A stretch of DNA of 64,000 nt from Galdieria sulphuraria (lineage: Eukaryota > Rhodophyta > Bangiophyceae > Galdieriales > Galdieriaceae), in contig NW_005178422.1 of assembly GCF_000341285.1 (NCBI RefSeq), forward strand, positions 1-64,000, in the 5' to 3' direction. The position numbers and the translations under genes were made by a program. Shown here in pieces: positions 1 through 12,430 of this stretch. Positions within the stretch are counted from its first letter, which is position 1; each line of letters starts with the position of its first letter. The notes under the pieces were generated by a model that saw only the letters and a list, made by a program, of their open reading frames with translations, did not search any database and was not told the DNA's origin.

Positions 1-1
1 A

Positions 2-190
2 TCTTTCAATTCTATTACATCTGCTACAGCGATTCCAACCTTCACTTCAGGTGATGTTGTCAATGGATCGCCATCTTTTTCCACAAACCCAACAACGAGT
101 TCTAGTGTCGTGAGTGGCGGTATCTCTTCATTTTCAGCGTTCCCTGTACCTACTTCAAGTATTCCAGTAGAAACTACCATTTTCTTTTAA
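2..190 (+). CDS. C-terminal end of a Ser/Thr-rich protein (partial)
   Basis: An open frame enters from the left edge and ends at TAA (188-190), giving the last 62 residues of a protein. The visible part is low complexity, dominated by Ser, Thr, Pro, Val and Phe, with scattered SF/TF pairs and no charged cluster. Such composition fits a disordered tail, for example an O-glycosylated secreted protein or a nucleoporin-type repeat tail, but nothing here decides between these. The start and any domains lie outside the window. No function is assigned. Confidence 0.5.
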   Translation, partial: SFNSITSATAIPTFTSGDVVNGSPSFSTNPTTSSSVVSGGISSFSAFPVPTSSIPVETTIFF

Positions 191-699
191 GAAGTAAGGA
201 TCGATGGACGTGCACAGTCAAAAAGGTTATATCATACAACTGATTGTGTTATAATAAGCAGAAAACAATCATTGATGTTGCAAGGTCAAAGGACTTTGAA
301 TAAAGCAAAAAGGTTGCATTTATTTTTGAAATTATCGAGTATACAATAAGCACGTCTTTTTATGACACAAATATTCATAGTGTAACAAAGAACAATGTAT
401 AGCGTATAGAAACGAAACCACAGAAATTTTGCTGTTTTATTCAAGTTGTAATAGCCGCACCCTCAGTAGAGTCCAATGGAATGTCATAAATAGAAAAATG
501 CAAAATTGGCTTTGAAAATAAAAATTGCCGTTGAACCCATTAGTATCCAGTTGGTTCTATTCTGTCCTGTAGAAAAGAAAAATGCTATATCATTGTGTTG
601 GCTTTGGGGTTGCAAAATAACGCTAAATCATATATAAGAGGAATTTCTTTCTATAATCATTTTTGGCATTGTGATTTGGAACATTTTGTAACATCCATC
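191..699. other. Intergenic region with promoter of the secreted-protein gene
   Basis: About 510 bases between the stop of the partial gene and the start of the Tyr/Ser-rich gene. It is AT-rich with stops in all frames. The only recognisable signal is a TATA box near its right end (631-638). Confidence 0.5.
631..638 (+). promoter_or_regulatory. TATA box of the secreted Tyr/Ser-rich protein gene
   Basis: TATATAAG, a canonical TATA element, lies about 62-69 bases upstream of the ATG at 700. The spacing suits a short 5' leader of roughly 30-40 nt. Most other genes in the window lack such a clear box, which hints at strong or regulated expression of this one. Confidence 0.5.
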
Positions 700-1444
700 A
701 TGAACAAAGTTTCTCTAGTTTCTTTTCTGTTATTTGGAGTTGTGATCTATGCAGTTGCAGGACCTCTCAAAGACTCCAATATAGCCTCAAAAGTCAGAGG
801 ATATAGTAGCGCTTATAGTCCTGTCTATTCATCACCGATGTATTCCACTCCTTATGAAAGTCCTTCTTATCCCTCCTACACTACCTATCCTTGGATTGAG
901 CCTTGTGCTGAAGCTTGTGCTGGATGTCTCTATTGCTATCAACAAGTAAGTTTATCTTAAAATTTTCAATTGTCATGTTGCTAATATCTCCAAGTACAAT
1001 TTCTATTATCCCTACGGTCTTGATATCCTCTACTGCAACAACTTTGACAAATATTGTCCATCTGGATACGTTCGACCAACTCCTTATCAGTCTTCATCTT
1101 ATTCTCGTGGAGCTTATAGTTCATCATCATCTTCCTATGCAACTCCAACATACTCATCTTCTTCTTATTCGACTCCAATGTATACATCTTCCTATTCAAC
1201 AAATACCTACACTTCTTATGAAACTCCTCCTATGACTTATTACTATCCAGAATGGTATTTGGAATGTTATCAATGGTGCTTCGAATGTCTTTTGTGCAAC
1301 TTGGAATATGGTTTTTACTACATTCAAGAACCAACTCCTACTCCTTATTATCCAAGTTACTCCAGTTCTTATCCGATGTATAGTAGCAGTTACAGCAGCT
1401 ACAGCAGTTATCCATCTTATACAACTAGTGCGTATAGCTCATAG
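700..1444 (+). CDS. Secreted Tyr/Ser-rich protein with duplicated Cys module
   Basis: Two exons, 700-945 and 995-1444, joined across a 49-nt GT-AG intron, encode 231 aa. The first ~20 residues are a classic signal peptide (MNKVSLVSFLLFGVVIYAVA). The mature part is built of Tyr/Ser/Pro/Thr repeats (SSYS, YSTP, YPSY). Two short Cys modules with identical spacing C-x3-C-x2-C-x2-C occur, each just after a Trp: one at the end of exon 1 (CAEACAGCLYC) and one in exon 2 (CYQWCFECLLC). Repetitive Tyr plus paired Cys modules suggest an extracellular structural or cell-wall protein able to form disulfide or tyrosine cross-links; this is inference. I do not recognise a named family. A TATA box lies ~65 bp upstream. 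The frame is open and phase-consistent, so the gene looks intact. Confidence 0.75.
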
Positions 1445-2193
1445 AATGAAGATGGACTCTTAGGCGAAGGATGCCGACGACCATTTGTTTGTTTAGTGAA
1501 CTTTTAGATTAACAACAAATAGTAAACTTCTTGAGACGTTGTTTCAAGAACTTTTTTGTTCAACAGTTAATTTATTTTTTTAATTTGAATAGCTCAGGAG
1601 AAAGTTCAACTCTGAATCTCTCTCAGACAGACACTGGTTTCACCTGTTTCTTCAGTAAGCTGATTTCGATCGACGAGACTCTATTTTTCCATATTATTGT
1701 TGCAAGAAAAATAGAGAAGCTTTCCATCACACTGGAAATGAGTTTTTCCATCATTATGCAACTGCTTTAGATTAAGGAAACCTTAAATGTAAACAGTGAG
1801 AAAAAAGGCAAATACTTAGTCGAGGAAATTTAAATAGCTTTTCTTAGGATTTTGAATTCAAAACAACTCAAATATGAATATGGAGAAAAAACATTTTACA
1901 ATAGAACATATCCACTTCACATAAATCCGAATGTTTTGAAGCAGTCAAATTGTACGATTGAACTTTCTTAAGCAGTACAGTACATCTCATATGATGTAGA
2001 AAACTACTAATGTGAAACATTCTTGTTCTCAAACCTTCCTATAATATTCATGACTTGCTCGAACAGTAATTCGAACACGAGTTTAATATAACTAAACTTG
2101 ACAATGTCACAAGCAGGATAGATTCCACTCATCTATGAAAGAAGAACAAAATCTTCTTTCAAGAGCAACTGTTCGAATTTATTACCTTGGCTC
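1445..2193. other. Convergent intergenic region
   Basis: About 750 bases between the 3' ends of the secreted-protein gene and the R3H/G-patch gene, so mainly two 3' flanks. It is AT-rich. A 79-codon frame on the plus strand (1531-1770) has no recognisable domain and is not called. No RNA gene or repeat was seen. Confidence 0.45.
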
Positions 2194-3864
2194 TTATGCA
2201 CTTCCCAGTCCAGCTCTCGGCGGACGAATGCGTACTTGAACAGGTTGAGTCAATCCTGCTTCTTCTCTGTTAGGATGTCCCAAACTTTGGCCCTTGGACC
2301 AACCCATTGATTGTAACATACTTCGATGGCTTAATAAGGTCCAAACAACAGTCTAATTCCGTTACATACCGATGACCAATGTTGTCTTCACCAATGTCTA
2401 CTGCCAAAGATCTTTCCAATTCCTTACGACCACGAGCACTATGTGTACTTGCAATCGCCATCGGAAATATGACTTCTTCATGTCTGAAAAATTGCTTCAC
2501 ACGATGATACGTCAAGACTTACCTCTTTTCGTTTTTTGTTTCTTATTCTTTTTTGCCTTCAACCCGCCTTCAAATCCGACCTCGTTCAAAATGGTTTCAA
2601 TGGTATCTTCTTGAGGAAATTTCCAAGAAGAGACACGGCAAATTGTTACTGAACGTTGTCCTTCTCTTCCATGACTCTTACTCCGAATCCCACATGCTTC
2701 CTAAAATAAAGTATATTTCTTCATCATAACATCAAAGAAAGAGAATTCTTACTGCAAATTTATGTATAGCAAGGCGCAAGTGTCGATTCATAGCAGGAAA
2801 AGTATATGTTTTACTGGTACCTTTTTGAAGAAAACTAAGAATTCGACGGAATGACTGGAGAGCCGAATTTCGTTTAGAAGAGTTCAATCGTCTTTTACTT
2901 TTCTTTCTAAAAAGTCATAAGAGATATATATTCCAAGACAAGAGATATTTACATACTTGGCTGAAGTCAAACTCATAGCATATTCGAACTCATCATCTAT
3001 CATTGTGGAATACAAACGTCGAAGATGTTTTTTGACACCGTTTCCAGAAATCGGAAACTGCGACCAATCTAGTCCATCCATAGTTTCTAAAGTATAAAAT
3101 GACTGCTTTTTACGTCTCGCCCTATTTTCTTTTGAAGAAGATGTCTTTCTATGCCACCGCGGCAACTGCTGCTTGTTCTGCGCAAAGCATCGAGAACGCC
3201 TCTTTTCAGCATTTCTATTATCATCAGATAAACTATATGTCGACCCGTCATCGTCTTTGGCAACATTTCTTTCCGGTTTGCTATTTGCAAAGACAACCAA
3301 GTCAGATTTTCCTTGTTGTTCAGTCGTTGGATACAAATCCGATCTCGTCTTCAATATTTGTTTAATCTTTCTAATCTTTTGTTTTAGATATTGAATATAT
3401 TCCAAGGCTTCCTCATCTGTCATCTGATGAAAAGCTTCCGAGTCAAAACTGTTCGAAGAAACCTCACATTCACTTGGAACATCCTTAGAAAAGTGAACAA
3501 CTTGATTGGACAAACTGTTTAGCTCGTCTTCGTTCGCCCAATTTATACCATTTCTAGACGAGTTGAACAAAGTCAGGTCAGGACAAGGGTCTATGTCTCT
3601 TTGTATTTCAGTATATTTCTCCACATCCACTACTTGCAAGGCATTTTCTCCGTTCAGTTCTAAATTTTCAACAAAGTCCCTAACTACATCGGAGTCCAAA
3701 GAGTTTCCAGAACTGTTACTTTCACTATCCGAAGACTTTGAAACCGTAGTTTCCCGTTTACCGAAACTCACAGGTTTCAATTGGTTGCCTGTGTTGTAGG
3801 TAGTACATTCCTTATACCGCTTACGTTTATGACGAATTCTTCCATAGCCTCCTCTTCGAGTCAT
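2194..3864 (-). CDS. R3H and G-patch domain protein (SQS1-like)
   Basis: Five exons on the minus strand: 3864-2957, 2906-2753, 2700-2523, 2475-2370 and 2320-2194, with introns of 47-52 nt, give ~490 aa. The N-terminus is very basic (MTRRGGYGRIRHKRKRYK), followed by a long Ser/acidic disordered region. Exons 2-3 encode an R3H domain with the R-x3-H signature (RLAIHKFA, then EACGIRSKSHG). The last two exons encode a G-patch (NIGHRMLQSMGW, then SKGQSLG, ending in RAGLGSA). R3H plus C-terminal G-patch is the arrangement of yeast Sqs1 and its relatives, which stimulate the DEAH helicase Prp43 in ribosome biogenesis and spliceosome disassembly. The exact acceptor of intron 3 could shift by one codon. 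Family call is good; the specific role is inferred. Confidence 0.8.
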
Positions 3865-4331
3865 CTAAGTTACGAATGGAACACAATTGTTCCGAATTTC
3901 ACTCGTCATTTTGTCAACGAGAACTTTTTCATCAGCGCTTTGAAAGACAATGTATAGACCAAACTCAAGCTGACTTTTTCCTCTTGTGATGGAATGAGAC
4001 TTCAGTTGTCACTCATATAAAGAGTCGGTAGATATGCATTCTAGTGTATTCGTCTACGCAACTTTCTAGTTGGGCAAAGATAACATTCGAAGGGTTGTGA
4101 CAAATCGATATGCTCCAACTATGGAAGGAATCAATAGTCAATTGTTCGTGAAACTATAGCCAGTTTGCCTATTCATGGTTACAATTATACACAAAATGAA
4201 AAACCATTCCATCCACTCTTTATTCGTCTGTTTAAGGCATTCTTCATTTACCAATCCATCCATCACACAAATGACTTATGAGGGATTAGAAAACGAATAA
4301 CCACAAGACGAATTTTCATCTTTAAAACATC
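3865..4331. other. Intergenic region, promoter side of the R3H/G-patch gene
   Basis: About 470 bases between the start of the R3H/G-patch gene and the stop of the TPR gene, both on the minus strand. It must hold the promoter of the first and the 3' flank of the second. I see no clear TATA element, repeat or RNA gene. Confidence 0.4.
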
Positions 4332-5860
4332 CTAAGCAAGTTTTCTTTCCGCAATCCATTGCCAGAAATGTTTCTTTTCCAGCTTCGCATCACAAGTCTT
4401 CTTCCACCACTTGTCTCTTTGTTGACTATTCGACTCAAAGCTATCAAAATATAAACCCATATAGAAAGAAACGATGCAAGAAATGTTGGGAGGTAACTGC
4501 TCAAACTAGGAAAAACCTATAAGTGGTTGGGAGGAATTATTCAATCAATCTCACCTCTTTCTCTACTTCTGAAGTGGTCATTGAAGGTGTCGAGTATAGT
4601 TGCCATAGTCTTTCCAAAGAAAAGTCCATAACCTTTGGTTGAACCCAATCTTCTGTGGCTTCTGCAATGGCTGAATTCTTGTCGGTAGACTTGGCCTATG
4701 GATATTCATTTGTATTTCATCTAACGCTTTATGAATCTCTCTTGCCTTGATTGCCAAAACCCACAATGCTCCTTCGTTGCTTTGCTTATCCAATAAACCG
4801 TCAATAGCAACACACTCTCTAGCATCGTCATATCGTTCCATAAAATAATAAGCAGCCGCTAAAGTAGCTCTTCAAAAAACTCATCTAAATACTTGACACA
4901 TAATTACCTCGTTGGATGTTCAATGGAGGACCTGACCACTCTGGTAAATAAGGTTCGATCTCTTCCCTAATTTGATGTAAACTACTCAACTCGTTCCCCA
5001 AACCGTATATATTCAACACGATAGCTTCATCAAACGACTCAACTGCTTCTTTCCATCGTCCCATTCGAAGAAATAGGGAAGCCCTATCACACGCTGAGTT
5101 TTCTATTTTAACCTATGCAAAGTTATAATCACCTTCGTTCCAACGGATCTGGTAAATTCAAACCACTCATAATACTCTGATTCATTTCTTCGACAGCTTG
5201 TTCAAATCGATCGTAACGCTCGTATACTGTTGCTCTTAGAAAGGCTGGCCAAGGATGCGTTTCTTCGTAAAATTGGGATAGTTGTTCCACTTTGTTCCAT
5301 TCCAACTCAAAAGTACCTTCCTACAATCCTCACAATAAATATTGTAACAATTTGTTATAAAAGAGCTAAACATACTGGTAAGTTGCTGATTTCTCTAATA
5401 CGAGCTAGACGTTCTTCTTCTGAAAGTGTAGCTTGTGGTGAATAAAGAGATAAACGAGGCTCAACGGTTCCTTCGATAGTGGGAAGAGCAAAGGAAGGAG
5501 CCCTGTTGGTACCATTTGAATAGGAGTTTGCTTCTTGTTGGTCTGTCGATAAAGGCTCGCTTCTTTCTTCACCCAACTGTGAATCCTTGTTCTTTTCTTC
5601 TTCTTTGTTAGCAAGACAACAGTAATTCCAAGACAGGTAACTGAAATAGTCAGCAAGAAAAAAGGTAAAAGGTTGAGTTGTCTTTACCGCCTGTCGTGTC
5701 TCTGAGTTTTTCCACGAAATAACATATGAGATCTACCCTTGTTGTGTAAGTTATTTGACTGTAAAGGTCTTGATACAGTAGGAGTAGCTTTCAAACAGCC
5801 CTTATGGACGTAAGATAACGCACTAACTTTGATATCCACAAAACCCATAAAATATGCCAT
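4332..5860 (-). CDS. Plastid-type TPR protein, contains a GC-AG intron
   Basis: Seven exons, 5860-5688, 5640-5376, 5320-5133, 5083-4908, 4858-4746, 4695-4555 and 4505-4332, give ~409 aa. The first ~80 residues are rich in Ser/Thr/Arg/Lys and poor in acidic residues, like an organellar transit peptide. The remainder carries TPR-like helices: WPAFLRATVYERYDRFEQAV, LFLRMGRWKEAVESFDEAI and AAYYFMERYDDARE. It ends in a conserved-looking block (FEQLPPNISCIVSFYMGLYF) rich in Trp and Lys. Intron 5 (4696-4745) has a GC donor (AAG|GCAAGA) because no GT donor of normal length restores the frame. The next acceptor was chosen so that a 49-nt intron opens a soluble frame; an alternative 38-nt intron would give a spurious hydrophobic tail. 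An in-frame upstream ATG exists at 5950. The function is unknown, probably a plastid assembly or scaffold protein. Confidence 0.65.
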
Positions 5861-6273
5861 ATGCGCTGCTAAACCTCTTTTCGATGGGGGAAGAAAAGTG
5901 ATTAGATAACTTACATGTATGTTGTGAAATTCGGAGGAACAAAAATTCACAAAGTGATGATGTTAGGACATCGTTATCTCCTATATTGAAAAGTTTTGCT
6001 TTTATCAAAATCCATCTACGTAAATAATACGACAGATTGATGAGTGAGTTCTTCTATGGAAAGAAAACAATGTAGATAATGAACTATGGTTGCTTGCTTT
6101 TTGTTAGTTCCATCTTCAAGAATGGAATATGTTATGCTTATTTCATTTGTAAATGCAATAAGTTGCTGACTCCACAAAAGACTTTTACTAAATTTAGAAA
6201 CTCCAAAAGGCCATCTCATCGGAATTTCGGATTCTTCACTGAACCGTTTTTTGGGATTGCTAAGCAAACAACA
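5861..6273. other. Bidirectional promoter region
   Basis: About 410 bases between the divergent TPR and syntaxin genes. It contains in-frame extensions of both genes without convincing conserved sequence. No TATA box stands out. Confidence 0.4.
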
Positions 6274-7850
6274 ATGGATAGGCTAACAGAGTTGAGAAAT
6301 ATGGTCACTCCTGGGAGTGGAAACGACAGAGAAAACGATGATATAATACAAGCAGCTTCAAGGGTGTTACGTGGAGACTTTGAAGAGGAGGGTAAGTTAT
6401 CATGCAAAAGTAGACACTATGCCTAGTAAACAAAGGTTTGCAGATGAAGGTAACGAGCGTCCACAAGGAGAAGAAAGCAAAAATATATTGGACGAGTTGG
6501 AGGAAGGTTTAGAAAATTTACAACATAAAATTTTTTCCCCTTTTTCCAAAAAGAAATCGTCTAAAGAGGTATTTGAACCTTTCATGAATACTCGAAGTAC
6601 AATAACATCGTTTTGACTAATAAAAGGATGTGGAAAGTGGTCGTTTTCAAAGTAGACAGACTGCTCAGTTATCAGGAAATGGAGAAAGTAATGTATTGAC
6701 GAATTTTTACGAAGACGTCGACTCAGTAAAGGCCCTAATCGAAAAACTTAAGCTACAAACCAAAGCAGTGTCGCAGAAACACAGGTATTTTCTCCTTTGC
6801 AGTATGATTCTAAGCAGTTTTTAAAATGAAGCGTGAAAGAGCTGCCCTGGAAGACCCAACCAATGCAACAAAGGTTGAGGAAGAACTTATGACGGAAACC
6901 TCACTGGCAAGAGAACTCGCTGTTGGTATTAAACGACGGTTGGATAAAATGAAAGTACGTTAAGTATTCAAATCTTTGCAAAGAGAAAAGAATGTATTTC
7001 TTATGGGTATCTTCAGGAACTACAGAGTAAAGTGGAAAGAGAAAAGGGACAGGGATGTGCAGAAGCTCGTATTATTGCAGGTAGGAAGTCAACCTAGTTG
7101 ATTGCACATATCAATTTCTTTGTAATAGGAACACAAGGAGCTTTAGCAAAACGTTTTATGAATGCAATGCGTGAGTTTCAGAATGTTCAAGAAGAATGTG
7201 AAAATGACATGAGAGAGCAGGTAAGATAGAGAGCTGTAATTCTTTTTCTCCAGGTGATTATATTTTCGTAGGCAGAAAGGCAACTGAAGATCATCAACCC
7301 TAAAATAAGCAAAACGGAAATCGACACAGTTTTAGATGCTACTGGTTCAGGGGGAAATGCAAGCTCTGAAATACTAAGACAACAGGTCAGTGCATAACTT
7401 AGCTCGACAATATTTTTTTGGGACTTGTGTTAAGATGCTCATGGCCCGAGATGGCGATTACAATTCCATAAGACTGGTTATGGAAGATGTAGAAGAACGT
7501 ACCAGAGCAATGCGTCAGTTGGAGGAAAATATTCAAGAACTGAGGCAGATGTTCATAGATATGAGTGTTTTGGTCGAATCTCAAGGAGAAACCATAGACC
7601 AGATTGAAAGTAATATAAGTAGTGCAAAGGCTAGTACAAAGACTGCTGCATCTCAGTTAAGAAGTGCTCGAAAGCATCAAAAGAGGTAATGCAGATATGT
7701 TTCACTGGTTGAGATTGTGCTGATTTATTTTGCCCTTTTATAAGATACTATCGATTACTTTTCTGCCTCTTTTGCTGCTTAATTATTTTACTTATTGCCA
7801 TTCTGGTCCCCATTGGAGTGGCAGTTATTCGTCCAAACAATGGAGGATAA
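6274..7850 (+). CDS. Syntaxin (Qa-SNARE)
   Basis: Nine exons, 6274-6391, 6444-6568, 6627-6784, 6840-6954, 7017-7080, 7129-7220, 7272-7385, 7435-7685 and 7745-7850, all phase-consistent, encode ~380 aa. After an acidic N-terminal extension comes the syntaxin Habc helical bundle (NFYEDVDSVKALIEKLK, then KRFMNAMREFQNVQEEC). The Qa-SNARE helix follows (LEENIQELRQMFIDMSVLV, then ESQGETIDQIE with the zero-layer Gln). A C-terminal membrane anchor (LLFCLFCCLIILLIAILV) ends a few residues before the stop. This is the plasma-membrane/exocytic syntaxin type (Stx1/SYP1-like), acting in vesicle fusion. The acceptor of intron 3 (6839) is the only placement found that keeps the frame. The extra acidic N-terminal ~80 residues make it longer than the usual ~300 aa. 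Confidence 0.9.
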
Positions 7851-8417
7851 GAAAACCATCCATCTTTGTGGACAGTTGTTGTAAATGGTAAGACCTTGGC
7901 GATCGATATTTGGACTTTTTTTTGAATGGATAACAGAAGCAGATACTAGGGAAGTCATAGCAACGACAGATATTAATAATTCGAATAAATATGGAATCGA
8001 ATGATCATTTCTGCATTTCCGAGTAGAGTTAATAAAGAGAACTTATCAACGGAGTTTTCAAGAATTGTATTTTCCCACACAAACTTATTTCCAACTCTTC
8101 TCATGATATATTAAGTGAACCATTTGGATTTGCAGAATTCTCATATCCCATAGAACAGTAAAAACGGTTCGGTCAATGACAGACTGTATCCTTGTTCAGT
8201 AAAGTGGTATGCTAGAGACGGTATTCAATACAAGGGGTTCAAGAGTTCTATTTAATGTCTTTGCTGTTGGAAGTGCTTGTCTTCCAATTATTCAATCTCT
8301 CTTAAAGAAGCTGTAAAGAGTGAAATATCACGCTCTCATTAACAGAGTGCCATTCTATGATTGTTCTCCACAGCAATTGGTGCTCATTTTGCATCTCGGG
8401 ACTTTTCGACCTGGATT
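7851..8417. other. Intergenic region before the GNAT gene
   Basis: About 570 bases between two plus-strand genes, holding the syntaxin 3' flank and the GNAT promoter. The frame of the GNAT gene is open for a short distance upstream of its ATG, but without another convincing start. No RNA gene or repeat was seen. Confidence 0.4.
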
Positions 8418-9158
8418 ATGGTCTTCGTGTGTTCCTTTATTCCAAAGAATTCTTCAAACTTGTCTTCTTTGTTGAGGAATCAAAAAGAAAACCAGATTTT
8501 ACGCTATTCTACGTCACTTGTAAGTTTCATGCTTGTCAGAGTATTTTCTTGAACTTAGAGTTATAGGCCTTTTGTCCTGTTGCTAGAAAGAGGTTTCGGC
8601 AGATATGTCTTTGTTGCTCCGACTCAGGTACAGAGGGGCCAGTATCTCCTGCAGTTTACGCCAAGTTTGCCTCCCAAAGAGCGATTTTATCTTCTTCGTC
8701 GAATGATTTCGAGGTTGATGAGTTGAATAAGCTTTTGGAAATGGCTGGGAAGACGAGGAGAAATCCACAACGCTTTCTACGTGCGCTGAAGAATAGTCTA
8801 GTTGTAGTTACCGCTCGGCTTATTTCTGACGGTACTCTTGTTGGTTTAACCAGAGCTATCACAGATGGTGCATATAATGCTACTATCGTCGAGTTATTCA
8901 CAGATATAAGACTACCCAAGCCTGTCAGTAGTTGTTTCTGGTATATCTGAACACATTTGAATATAGTCTTGTTAGGAAATAATCAAGCGCAATATGGTCG
9001 AGAGACTTATCAAGGAAGCACGCAGCAAGATACCTGATTGCGGTATTGTCATGATTGCACCAGAGGAAGATGTTGCTATTTATGAGAAGATGAACTTTCA
9101 AGTCAATCCCAGAGGCATTCGATTGATGGGCATGACGAATCATCATGATGAAGAATGA
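8418..9158 (+). CDS. GNAT-family N-acetyltransferase, probably plastid-targeted
   Basis: Three exons, 8418-8519, 8567-8923 and 8976-9158, give 213 aa with introns of 47 and 52 nt. The first ~45 residues (MVFVCSFIPKNSSNLSSLLR onward) resemble a transit peptide: Ser, Asn, Arg and Lys without acids. The body has the GNAT fold signature: a beta-strand/turn (LISDGTLVGLTRAITDGAYN), then ATIVELFTDIRLPKPEI where the acetyl-CoA loop usually follows, and a C-terminal YEKMNF-x-VNPRGIRLM segment typical of plant/cyanobacterial plastid GNATs. The usual Q/RxxGxG/A loop is not obvious, being replaced by KPEIIKRNMVERL, so acetyl-CoA binding may be atypical. The substrate is unknown, protein or small-molecule amine. 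Confidence 0.75.
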
Positions 9159-9403
9159 TGGGCCGCATCAATGTGGTATTGCGCGCCATATTCAAATTGA
9201 ACGTGTCTGTCTTATTCCGTTGATGTTTGTTTAGCATTACACAGACACCTCATACAGTCTTTAAAAGCTGATCTTTTTGGTCATTCCGGTTGCTTTATAA
9301 TAGGCATTTTTGAAGTTGGCAGAAGAGGTAGGTCGAAATAAACACTATAATATCTTTCTTTGAGAACAATTTGGTTAGTACTCCGACTATCTTTTTCAGA
9401 AGT

Positions 9404-10738
9404 ATGCGTGAGATAGTACACGTACAAGCTGGTCAATGTGGGAACCAAATTGGTACCAAGTTCTGGGAAGTTATTTGTGACGAACACGGTCTTTCTCCTG
9501 ATGGATTCTATAGCGGGGATACAAACTCTCAGTTAGACCGTATAAACGTTTATTACACAGAAGCCTCTGATAAGCGTTATGTGCCACGTGCAGTTCTGGT
9601 TGACTTGGAACCAGGGACAATGGATGCTATTAAAAGTGGAAAACTAGGAAAAATGTTTCGTCCAGATAACTTTGTATACGGTCAAAGTGGTGCTGGCAAC
9701 AACTGGGCCAAAGGACATTATACTGAAGGTGCTGAATTGGTGGATGCAGTCTTGGATGTCGTGAGAAAAGAAGCAGAAGCTTGTGACTGTTTGCAAGGGT
9801 TCCAAGTAACCCACTCTTTGGGTGGAGGTACCGGTTCCGGAATGGGGACTTTACTAATTTCGAAGATAAGAGAAGAATATCCCGACCGAATGATGGGAAC
9901 ATATTCGGTATTGCCTTCTCCGAAAGTGTCGGATACAGTGGTTGAGCCTTACAATTGTATCCTTTCTGTTCATCAGTTGGTGGAAAATGGAGATGAAGTG
10001 TTCTGTATTGATAACGAAGCACTTTATAATATTTGTCATAATACTTTGAAGATGAGTAATCCCTCATACAGCGACCTCAACCAACTTGTAACGGCAGTCA
10101 TGTCGGGTATTACATGTTCACTGCGTTTCCCTGGGCAGTTGAACGCAGACTTGCGCAAACTGGCTACCAACTTGATTCCGTTTCCCCGCTTACATTTCTT
10201 TATGATTGGATTCGCTCCGTTGGCAGCCCCTGGAACACAGCAATACAAATCGAGCACTGTTGCAGACCTCTGTCAACAAATGTTTGATTCTCGTAATATG
10301 ATGGCCGCATGTGATCCTCGTCATGGTCGTTATTTAACTGCTGCCGCATATTTCCGTGGAAAAGTGGCAACCAACGAAATCGATGACCAGCTCATGACTG
10401 TCCAAAACAAGAATGCTGCCTCCTTTGTAGAATGGATTCCCAATAACATTAAGAGTTCTCTTTGTGATATTCCCCCAAAAGGAATGCAACGTTCTGCAAC
10501 GTTTATAGGAAACTCAACTGCTATTCAAGAATTGTTTAAGCGAGTTGGAGAGCAATTCACTGCAATGTTCCGGCGAAAGGCATTTTTACATTGGTATACC
10601 GGTGAAGGAATGGATGAAATGGAGTTTACAGAAGCTGAAAGCAATATGAATGACTTGGTTTCCGAATATCAGCAATATCAAGAGGCTACCATAGATGATG
10701 ATTTTGGTGATGATGGAGAAAACGATGAAGAATTTTAA
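9404..10738 (+). CDS. Beta-tubulin 1
   Basis: A single uninterrupted frame of 444 aa beginning with MREI, the tetrapeptide used in eukaryotes for co-translational autoregulation of beta-tubulin mRNA. It has the tubulin GTP-binding signature GGGTGSG, the [11 protein letters not shown]-terminus, and the beta-specific C-terminal region [15 protein letters not shown] followed by an acidic tail ending in EEF. An upstream in-frame start is possible (9371) but MREI is the conserved start. A pyrimidine-rich CAG just before the ATG could be the end of a 5'-UTR intron. A second, clearly diverged beta-tubulin lies 1.7 kb downstream on the other strand. Confidence 0.97.
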   Translation: MREIVHVQAGQCGNQIGTKFWEVICDEHGLSPDGFYSGDTNSQLDRINVYYTEASDKRYVPRAVLVDLEPGTMDAIKSGKLGKMFRPDNFVYGQSGAGNNWAKGHYTEGAELVDAVLDVVRKEAEACDCLQGFQVTHSLGGGTGSGMGTLLISKIREEYPDRMMGTYSVLPSPKVSDTVVEPYNCILSVHQLVENGDEVFCIDNEALYNICHNTLKMSNPSYSDLNQLVTAVMSGITCSLRFPGQLNADLRKLATNLIPFPRLHFFMIGFAPLAAPGTQQYKSSTVADLCQQMFDSRNMMAACDPRHGRYLTAAAYFRGKVATNEIDDQLMTVQNKNAASFVEWIPNNIKSSLCDIPPKGMQRSATFIGNSTAIQELFKRVGEQFTAMFRRKAFLHWYTGEGMDEMEFTEAESNMNDLVSEYQQYQEATIDDDFGDDGENDEEF

Positions 10739-11006
10739 GGCTTTCGGGTTTAAAAGTTAATATATATTTGTTGAATAATATTGCAGAATAAACGTAAGAT
10801 GTTTGTTGCAAAGATGCAAAGAAACGAAGTTATGTACACATCTCAAGTTTGCTATGTTTTCTGAGCATCAAGATGCATAACCAGAATCCTTTCTTGAGAG
10901 CACAATGGAAATTCATTCTACAAATTCAGAAAAAGACTTACAACCACTATTTATTTTCAGACAGACCGGGTTCCACTAGTATAAAACTTCCAAAAACTAA
11001 AATATT

Positions 11007-12430
<1,424 letters not shown>

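Noticed and set aside
1531-1770. 79-codon plus-strand frame downstream of the secreted-protein gene.
   Set aside because: Composition is like noncoding AT-rich DNA and no motif is present.
4322-4504. A hydrophobic frame that would end the TPR protein with a transmembrane helix.
   Set aside because: It needs a 38-nt intron. The neighbouring 49-nt choice, normal for this genome, opens a soluble, family-like C-terminus instead.
9630-10067. 145-codon minus-strand frame.
   Set aside because: It is the shadow of beta-tubulin 1 and has no recognisable content.
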